A stretch of DNA of 64,000 bases from Petunia secreta (lineage: Eukaryota > Streptophyta > Magnoliopsida > Solanales > Solanaceae), in NCBI GenBank assembly GCA_029990175.1, contig JARKIP010000065.1:6762501-6826500 (forward strand), in the 5' to 3' direction. A program made the position numbers and the translations under genes. The notes beneath the pieces are model-generated. The model saw only the letters and a program-made list of their open reading frames with translations. It was not told the origin of the DNA and did not search any database. Below are positions 57,737 through 64,000 of the stretch, in pieces. Each line of letters opens with the position of its first letter. The first letter of the stretch is position 1.

Positions 57737-59629
57737 CTAGGGGTTAATTTTAAGAACCCAAACTAGTTTGGGTTCCTTTCCTTTAGAAAAAGGATGAATC
57801 AGATCTCTCCTAGCCCAGAATGGTAATGGTTTCTTTGTGTGAATATTTTCCCTTTTTACAGAATGTTGAACAGGTTTATAGGACCTATTCTTCTGTTTCA
57901 CAGGATTTTGAACAGGTTTATAGGACCTGTTCCTCTGGGCAGCCCTTTTTAAAGATTCACAATTTTCTTTCCGGTGACCAGTGTTCCCACAATGAATGCA
58001 TAGCCAGTTTTCAGGAAATGATAAGTACTTACTCTTTGGATTCCATTTGGTTGAACTCTGTGCTTTCATGAATCCAATACCTTTCCTATCACTACTATGA
58101 TTTTCCTGTAACCATTCTAGTGCTTCAGAAGACTTGTTCCATTCTACAGTTTTTCTTAATTCCATTTTTGTTTTAACCAAGTCTTCTTCTAGAGATCTTA
58201 TCTTTTTATCTTTTTTACACAGTTCATCAACTGTGATTCTCAGTTTCTCTTCAGCAGTGATCTGATGATAATTAGCAATACCTTTACCTTTTACAACTGT
58301 TTTAACATTTTCTAATTTCTGAGCAGTTGTTTCAAGTGTGAGGACCTGTTCCTCAAGCATGCTAATCTTCCTTTCCAGAAAATTATTTTTAATTATTTCT
58401 TCTTTGCATTCTGTTTCTAAACAATCAATTTTATCATGCATTTGATGATTGCTATCCCTTAGAGATTTAAATTCATTTAGCACAATATGGAATACTTTAA
58501 CCAATTTTTCTCTAGGCATGCTTTTTACATCATCTTTGAGTTTAGAAACAAATACCTCAGCATCTTCTTCATTTTCTGAATCTCCAAGTGCCATTAGAGC
58601 AAGATCCTCATCCAGATCCTCATCAGTTATTTCGTCTTCACTTTCTTGCCATCCTGCAACCAATGCTTTGGGATTTCCACTTTTCTTATGGACCTGTTCC
58701 CTAGCCTTCTTCCTTTCATCAATGAATCTCTTCCTCCATTCTCCTTCCATAATTGGACATTTGCTGATGTAGTGCTCCGAGCTTCCACATTTGTGGCATT
58801 ATCCAGCCTGTTTCATGTTAGTAGACCTACCCTGTCCACTAATTTCCCTTTTCTTATTCAAATATTTCTGAACAGTTTTAGCGATAAGGACCAGTTCCTT
58901 ATCATCAATGATTTTATCACCAGCAGTCAAGGCTAGGTTAGGTTCAGTTTTAACTGGTGCTCCTATGTTTTTAACCTTTTTCCTCAGTTCATAAGTCTTT
59001 AGATTGCCTGTAAGCTCATCTAAGGATAAAGTGGTTAAATCTTTACTTTCAATGATAGCACAAGCTTTGATCTCCTAAGAATCTGGAAGAACCCTAGTTA
59101 AAATCTTTTCTACTCTATCTTCCACAGTTAAAACCCTTCCCAAAGAGATAAGTTCAGAAGCAATGGCATTGAATCTAGTATACATTTCAGAGATTGACTC
59201 TTCTTCTTTCATTTTAAAGCTTTCATATTCAGCATAAAGAAGTGTACCTCTGGACCTTTTTACCTGACTTGTTCCTTCGTGTGCAACTTGTAGAGTATCC
59301 CAAATCTCCTTTGTTGTTGCATACCCTCTGATTCTAGTGCATTCGTCAGGACTAAGTCCACCAACCAGCCACTTCCTTGCCTTTGCATTCTTTTCCCATT
59401 GCTTTATGTCTTCAGCATTGCATTCCTTCCTGGTTTTGGGAACATCTTTTCCCTCAGCATCCTTCTTCATTGGGATCATGGGACCTTCAGTTACTATATC
59501 CCACAATTCATAGTCTTCTGCTTGAAGGTGATCACGCATCCTCTCTTTCCACCATGAATAGTATTTACAATTGAAATAAGGTGCTCTAACCATTGACTGG
59601 CCCTCACTGTTCTCTCGTGATGTACTCAT
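57737..59629 (-). pseudogene. gag of the copia element (two in-frame stops)
   Basis: Starts MSTSRENSEGQSMVRAPYF at 59629, then the copia-type Gag core (WWKERMRDHLQAEDYELWD; YAEYESFKMKEEESISEMY). Stops in the same frame lie at 59075-59077 (after LPDS) and about 58800-58802, right before the first zinc knuckle CHKCGSSEHYISKC (about 58755-58800). Downstream come acidic stretches, a long coiled coil (KIDCLETECKEEIIKNNFLE to LVKTKMELRK, about 58440-58160) and a second knuckle CIHCGNTGHRKENC (about 57960-58000), with a twice-repeated RNRSYKPVQ motif (about 57860-57930). The long, two-knuckle Gag fits Sirevirus. End INP-TAG at 57737. Confidence 0.9.
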
Positions 59630-59661
59630 CTAATCCTAGGTATTAGCCTATTCAAGGATAA

Positions 59662-59676
59662 CCTGCTCTAATACCA
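59662..59676 (-). other. Primer-binding site of the copia element
   Basis: On the minus strand TGGTATTAGAGCAGG, two bases after the LTR: the initiator-Met type (TGGTATCAGAGC) with one change (C to T). Confidence 0.88.
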
Positions 59677-59678
59677 AT

Positions 59679-60488
59679 TGTTATTTTCCACGATTACACC
59701 ACTTTACTGTTTTAAGGACCAGTTCCTTAAAATGTGTTCCTTTACTCTACGATATGCGGAATTAAAACTGTAAGTAATTGAACACCAGATATTAGCGTGG
59801 AAAAACCCCTTGACTCGGGATCCAAAAACCACGACCTACTTCTCAAGTAGGATTTCAACTTCACTACGTAAAAAGACCCACTTGGTTACAAGACTCACTC
59901 TTACTAACCTAGGACTAACTCTAATCCTTTAGTGATCTTTCTCACGATCAGTGAAGTTGTGTCAAGTCCACGACTTGAACCAGAAAGTTTACAACTCGAT
60001 TTTGCTTACTACAATTGAACTAAGACTTGAACTTATACAAGATTCAATCTAAGGAACAGGTTCTAACTTAGTTCCACTGTAGCTAACTGATTACACAAAT
60101 AAGCTAATAACTCTTCTCAGCTTTTGCTCGATGCTCTCTGTATTTGTGCACACCTCTATGGCTGATATGCTTCACGCTTTATAGCTCCAGCAGCCAAGAA
60201 GTCTTGAGCAATTAGAACTCCAAAGCTCCCTTGACTTTGAGTCCTAATTGGATTCTTCTCTTGAGAATCCGGATCTCCTATCCTTATCCTTTAGTTTATG
60301 CAATCTTTTCATATCCATTTAGACCTGCATAATCATCAAGTTTTACGTCAGTTCTACGATAATTAATAATATCTCAATTAAACGATTTTGCATGAAGTAT
60401 CTATTCTGCTGCAGTGATTCAAAGGAACAGGTCCTTTGAATCTGTTCCTCAGTCATCAGTCAAAACTCCAAGCTTATCCAAGCTAACA
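59679..60488 (-). repeat. 5' LTR of the copia element
   Basis: 810 bp, ends as for 50736-51546, one base shorter (AAAACTCC for AAAAACTCC). TATA-like CTATAAAG (minus) at 60177-60184. Carries GGACCAGTTCC at 59716 and GGAACAGGTCC at 60424. Confidence 0.95.
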
Positions 60489-61474
60489 GACACCAAGTTC
60501 CTTAGCCATTTTTGAAGGAGCTTATGGGGTGCTCTTGGCACAAAGCTATTGTTCTCTACGTCCTACTACCCTTAAACGGATTGACAAACCGAGGTGGTGA
60601 ACTGAACTTTTGGTGCTCTTCTTAGAGCTGTGCCCCAACGTAAGGCCGAGATGTGGGTTGATAAGTTGCCTCTTATGGAGTTTGCCTATAACCTTACTTT
60701 GCATAGTTTAATTGGCATGACTCTATTTGAATGTGTTTATGGATTTAACCCCTTGATTCCCCTTGATCTAACCCCTTAGCCAAGGAAATGGTTGCTAATT
60801 TTGAAGGGAAAAGCCGAGCAAAGGCTATGATTGAGCTTCATGCTAAAGCAAAGAAGAACTTGGAGGAAGCCTATGCAAAGGTTGCTTCCAAAAAGAACAA
60901 GGGAAGGAAGAAGCTTGAGCTCAAAAGGGGAGATTGGGTGTGGGTGCACTACCGCAAAGAAAGGTTTCCAAACCTTAGGAAAGGGAAGTTGGCACCCCGT
61001 GGAGATGGACCGTTTCAATGTCTTTCCAAGATCAACAACAACGCCTATGTGATTGATCTACCGGGTAAGTACAATGTTTCAAATACTTTTAATGTGACTG
61101 AGTTGACCCCTTTTGATGAAGGGGATGGTAATGCCGGAGAGGAGGAAGCCATGGTTTCGAGGACGAAACCTTCCCAAGAAGGGGAGGATGATGCGGGGCA
61201 TGCTACCACAAGGCCTTTCACTAGAAGTCAAGCCAAGTTGATTGAAGACACTCATCTCCACTGGACTTGGAAGAACATGGAAGAAGGCTCCAAGAGCGAC
61301 TGGAAGATCATGCTTTGGAGAACCATGGATGGAGGACCACATAGGCTACTTGGAGAGGCATCCGGGGCACATTTAGAAGCATTTCAAGAGTCCCCAGGAA
61401 GGGGCGGACCGCCTACTTCAACTGGCGGACCGCCTACTCAAAATCAGCTCTCTGGATTCTCAGCCGCCCACTAA
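60489..61474 (+). pseudogene. Integrase C-half of element C, running into its LTR
   Basis: Continues from 50735 with DTKFLSHF, then LWGALGTKLLFSTS, LPLMEFAYN and ECVYGFNPLIPLDLTP with several stops (about 60514, 60580, 60778). An open run from 60788 encodes the C-terminal domain KRGDWVWVHYRKERFP and YNVSNTFNVTELTPF, then SQEGEDDA over the PPT and the LTR-encoded tail RPFTRSQAKLIEDTHLHW, ending at 61474. About 95 codons lie in the LTR. Same layout as element D. Confidence 0.85.
61175..61187 (+). other. Polypurine tract of element C
   Basis: AAGAAGGGGAGGA directly before the LTR start TGATGCGGGG; nearly the same as element D's tract. Confidence 0.85.
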
Positions 61475-62042
61475 AGGGGCGGACCGCCTACCTGGCCGCC
61501 TATTTTCACTTTCAGCCTTCCAGGCAACTATGCGGGGCGCCTAGTAGAGTAGGCTGGGCGCCTACTTTGCTGAAGCATCTCGGGACTTTTAATTTTAATG
61601 CTATGTTTTGACTATTATAATCCTACGTGGCCTTTGTTATTTAAACCCACTTTGGGGGTACTTTAGGGCTTTCATTATGTCTAAATGAAGCCTATAAATA
61701 CTTCACTTGTCTTCATTGAACCTTAGCTTACTTTGATTATTGTTAACTGATGAATAGAGTTGAACTCTTGGTTACGAAGAAAACCCTTTTGTTGGCTTGA
61801 ATTCACTAGCAGATCCTAGTTGATTATCGAACCGACACCCGATCATTCTACTTGTGGGTCCTGGGTGCGACTCGAGGGTGGTTGCTTAGCGTAGGCTCTT
61901 CTTGACACCGATACGAGGGTATCACGGAACAAGTTCTCCATGGTTACCTTGTAGGGAGTTCGAGACGCGTCTCGTTCCCTTTTATTGTTCTTTTTGTCTT
62001 TTGAATTCGATCCTTATCACAACTAGGGACATAAGGTTGACA
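61188..62042 (+). repeat. 3' LTR of element C
   Basis: Starts TGATGCGGGG after the PPT; the end is set at GGTTGACA (62042) as the best CA terminus, but without a partner LTR this is uncertain. TATA box CCTATAAATA at 61691-61700. A GC-rich palindrome cluster lies upstream at 61403-61570. A related fragment is at 21925-22385. Confidence 0.7.
61403..61570. promoter_or_regulatory. GC-rich palindrome cluster upstream of the LTR TATA box
   Basis: GGCGGACCGCC at 61403-61413, 61424-61434 and 61478-61488, plus GGCCGCC, GGGGCGCC and GGGCGCC variants to 61563, often followed by TAC. The sites sit 120-290 bases before the TATA box. Regulatory role is inferred from position only. Confidence 0.5.
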
Positions 62043-62075
62043 GAACATATAGATTTTTAAGTATCCCAAACATAA

Positions 62076-62217
62076 TACTGTCGCGGCGTGCAAACATGAT
62101 CCACATATTCATACTGTCGCGGCGTGCAACTCGATCCATATATTCATACTGTCGCGGCGTGCAACCCAGTCCATATATTCATAACGTCGAGGCGTGCAAC
62201 CCGATCCATATATTTAA
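62076..62217. repeat. 35-bp tandem repeat, four units
   Basis: Units start at 62076, 62112, 62147 and 62182: TACTGTCGCGGCGTGCAA then CYCGATCCATATATTCA. The last unit is diverged (TAACGTCGAGG). CpG-rich. Confidence 0.9.
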
Positions 62218-62386
62218 AGCATATAGACCAACTAAGGACACTAAATAACCAGAAACCTATAGACAAACTGAAATATGTCCACAACATGGTATACATACCG
62301 CATACCCAAAACACACATGATAGTCACACAATAGTCAGCATGCCGTGCAATAAAATAGGATGAATGCAGTATGATGCAATGGCCTG

Positions 62387-62927
62387 ATACCTTCACCGGC
62401 TCGGGACTCTCATCGATTACCAGGAAGTATGTGCAATAATGACCCTTCATCGGCTTGGGACTCTCATCGATTACCGGGAAGTATATGCAATAATGACCCT
62501 TCACCGATGCGGGATTCTCATCGCCAACCGGGAAGTATATGTAATAATGACCCTTCACCGGTGCGAGACTCTCATCACCAATCGGGAAGTATATATGTAA
62601 TAATGACCCTTCACCGGCTCGGGACTCTCATCAATTACCGAGAAGTATATGCAATAATGACCCTTCACCGGTGCGGGACTCTCATCTCAACCGGGAAGTA
62701 TATGTAATAATGACCCTTCACCGGTTCGGGACTCTCATTGATTACCGGGAAGTGTATGCAATAATGACCCTTCACAGGCGGGGGACTCTCGTCGCCAACC
62801 GGGAAGTATATGCAATAATAACCCTTCTCCGGCTCGGGACTCTCATCGATTACCGGGAAGTATATGCAATAATGAATATTCACCGGCTCGGAACTCTCAT
62901 CGATTACCAGGAAGTATATGCAATACT
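62387..62927. repeat. 54-bp tandem repeat, ten units
   Basis: Units of 53-56 bases built on GACCCTTCACCGGCTCGGGA, then CTCTCATCGATTACCGGGAA, then GTATATGCAATAAT. Two variants (ATCGATTACC and ATCGCCAACC) partly alternate. Short frames on both strands across the array are a result of the repetition, not genes. Confidence 0.93.
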
Positions 62928-63646
62928 CAAAACCAGAGTGCAATACTCATATGCTCAATGCAATACCAATAACAGGGCATAACATATAATATACAATGTA
63001 AATTCAAAGCTAAGGCGTAATGAGTACGACTATCTGCAGCTACACACGTAAGGAACACTTGGTAGGCCAAGGGCCTCCAAAGAAATGAATATAAACACTT
63101 ATCTTATTTCAAAGTGCCACTCAACACCCGCTTTATCCTTTGGATTCACTGCCCAAACGATCATGCCTATTCAATCAACAGAAAATATATCAAATTAGGT
63201 TAAGGGCTTCATTCCCTACATCTTAGGGCAACCCGATTAGGAACCTGATACCCTATTCCCATATGCAATACGCAGGCCATGCCTATGTACAGGGTTTAAG
63301 GACACATAACCAAACCCTAAATAAATTACATTTATATGTTGCCCATAACTCACTGAGTACGAATATATGCTTAATTCCATTATCAGGGTCCAATTAACCC
63401 TTTAAACTATCAATTGAACTTATTATAATAATGACTAATATTTCATTTTTACCGTTAAAATATATTCAAACACACGTATTAAACTCAAATAATGAATTAA
63501 CATCATTATCCTGAATATTTCAGGATAAAAATTCTATCTTTCTCCGGCTCTTTTATCATTTTCTGGCATTTTTTCCTTAGCGTCTCGCGTTCTCGTTTCT
63601 GTTTGTTTCTCCTTGGCATTCTGTTAGTAATCTTAAGGGATTTTTG
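62928..63646. repeat. Repeat-derived sequence; part matches 22386-22665
   Basis: No gene. About 63260-63545 matches the dispersed repeat at 22386-22665 in the same direction. The rest is AT-rich with nothing recognised. Confidence 0.55.
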
Positions 63647-64000
63647 ACACGACCCGGAATCCGGTTAGGCCGTGCGAGCACCCGACATCCTCCTCTAGAC
63701 CCGTCGGGCGAACCCTTGCCAATTAAATTAGGAAAATAAATATAATAATTCATAAATAAGGACAAGACTTAAAAAAACACAGAGATACTGATACCTCTAC
63801 GCTGTACAAAAGAAATTAAAGCTGACTACCCAATATACTAGATTTAGGGTTATCCAGACTAGACATCTAAGGGTACAAAAGAAAACAGATACCTTTTGAA
63901 GGAAGCAAAATACAAGTGAAATAATAAACAATAAACTGGTGGCCATCCGGAATAAAGCTGGCTCACCCTGACAGCTGAAGTCGTCTTCGCTCCTGAACAA
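63647..64000 (+). repeat. Possible start of another LTR, cut by window end
   Basis: TGACACGACCCGGAATCCGG at 63647 resembles LTR starts common in plant gypsy families. No partner end or target duplicate can be seen, and no ORF is convincing. Confidence 0.3.

Larger units (their letters stand above)
50736..60488 (-). mobile_element. Complete Sirevirus-like Ty1/copia retrotransposon
   Basis: LTRs of 811 and 810 bp at both ends; flanking GACAT (50731-50735) and GACAC (60489-60493) form a 5-bp target duplicate with one change. Minus-strand order: LTR, iMet-type PBS, gag with two zinc knuckles, pol in copia order (protease, integrase, RT, RNase H), a 652-codon ORF in the env position, PPT, LTR. 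The long gag with coiled coils and the extra 3' ORF fit the Sirevirus/Maximus lineage. The LTRs differ at about 13 positions (1.6%). It carries 20 exact copies of GGAMCWGKTCC. Confidence 0.95.
49346..62042 (+). mobile_element. Element C: truncated CRM-like Ty3/gypsy element, split by copia
   Basis: Starts inside RT just after the YFDD box, runs through RNase H into integrase to 50735, and resumes at 60489 after the copia insertion, ending with PPT and one 3' LTR. The 5' LTR, gag, protease and RT front half are absent. Protein similarity to element D is high along the whole length, so both belong to one clade. Confidence 0.88.

Noticed and set aside
62387..62927. Regular repeats reminiscent of a CRISPR array
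   Set aside because: Units are contiguous with no unique spacers and the setting is a plant genome; it is a tandem satellite-like array.

Overview
The window is plant nuclear DNA built almost wholly of nested transposable elements. I found no host protein-coding gene, rRNA, tRNA or CRISPR array that I could support. Plant origin rests on Tat/Ogre-type and CRM-like Ty3/gypsy elements, a Sirevirus-like Ty1/copia element and an En/Spm (CACTA) transposon. The mix and the AT-rich LTR style suggest a eudicot with a large genome, possibly Solanaceae; the family is inference.

Layout. (1) 1-3726: 5' LTR, primer-binding site and leader of a minus-strand Tat/Ogre-like element running off the left edge, inserted in the gag leader of element B. 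(2) 3727-21924: element B, a plus-strand, RT-deleted Tat/Ogre relic (gag, protease, G-patch, intron, archaeal-type RNase H, integrase, hairpins, tandem repeat). Its integrase zinc finger is split by an 11.3-kb non-autonomous CACTA element (8779-20061, 3-bp TSD), which holds a complete 7.5-kb CRM-like gypsy element D (10661-18178, minus, 5-bp TSD). (3) 21925-28628: LTR fragments and solo-LTR-like pieces. (4) 28629-49358: element A, a long Ogre-type copy with a 4.0-kb 5' LTR (split by a 2.5-kb solo LTR with TSD), PBS, extra upstream ORF1, gag, protease, G-patch, intron, RT lacking its catalytic core, RNase H, integrase, 69-bp tandem repeats and a truncated 3' LTR. (5) 49346-62042: element C, a decayed CRM-like gypsy copy cut by a complete 9.75-kb Sirevirus-like copia element (50736-60488, minus) that carries an uninterrupted 652-codon ORF in the env position. 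(6) 62043-64000: two tandem arrays and further LTR-like sequence.

Order of events from nesting: B, then CACTA, then D; C, then copia; A's LTR, then its solo LTR. By eye the D LTR pair differs at about 14 of 747 positions and the copia pair at about 13 of 810, so both are recent. All polyproteins except the copia 3' ORF carry stops, frameshifts or deletions.

The strongest unexplained signal is an 11-bp near-palindrome, GGAMCWGKTCC, present 20 times exactly in the copia element, in LTRs, spacers and all three codon phases of every ORF. Other notable points are a TTCG/CTCG motif saturating element D, triple hairpins in the Ogre-type 3' UTRs, an in-frame 23-codon tandem repeat, conserved leader blocks between diverged elements, and pol tails encoded inside LTRs.
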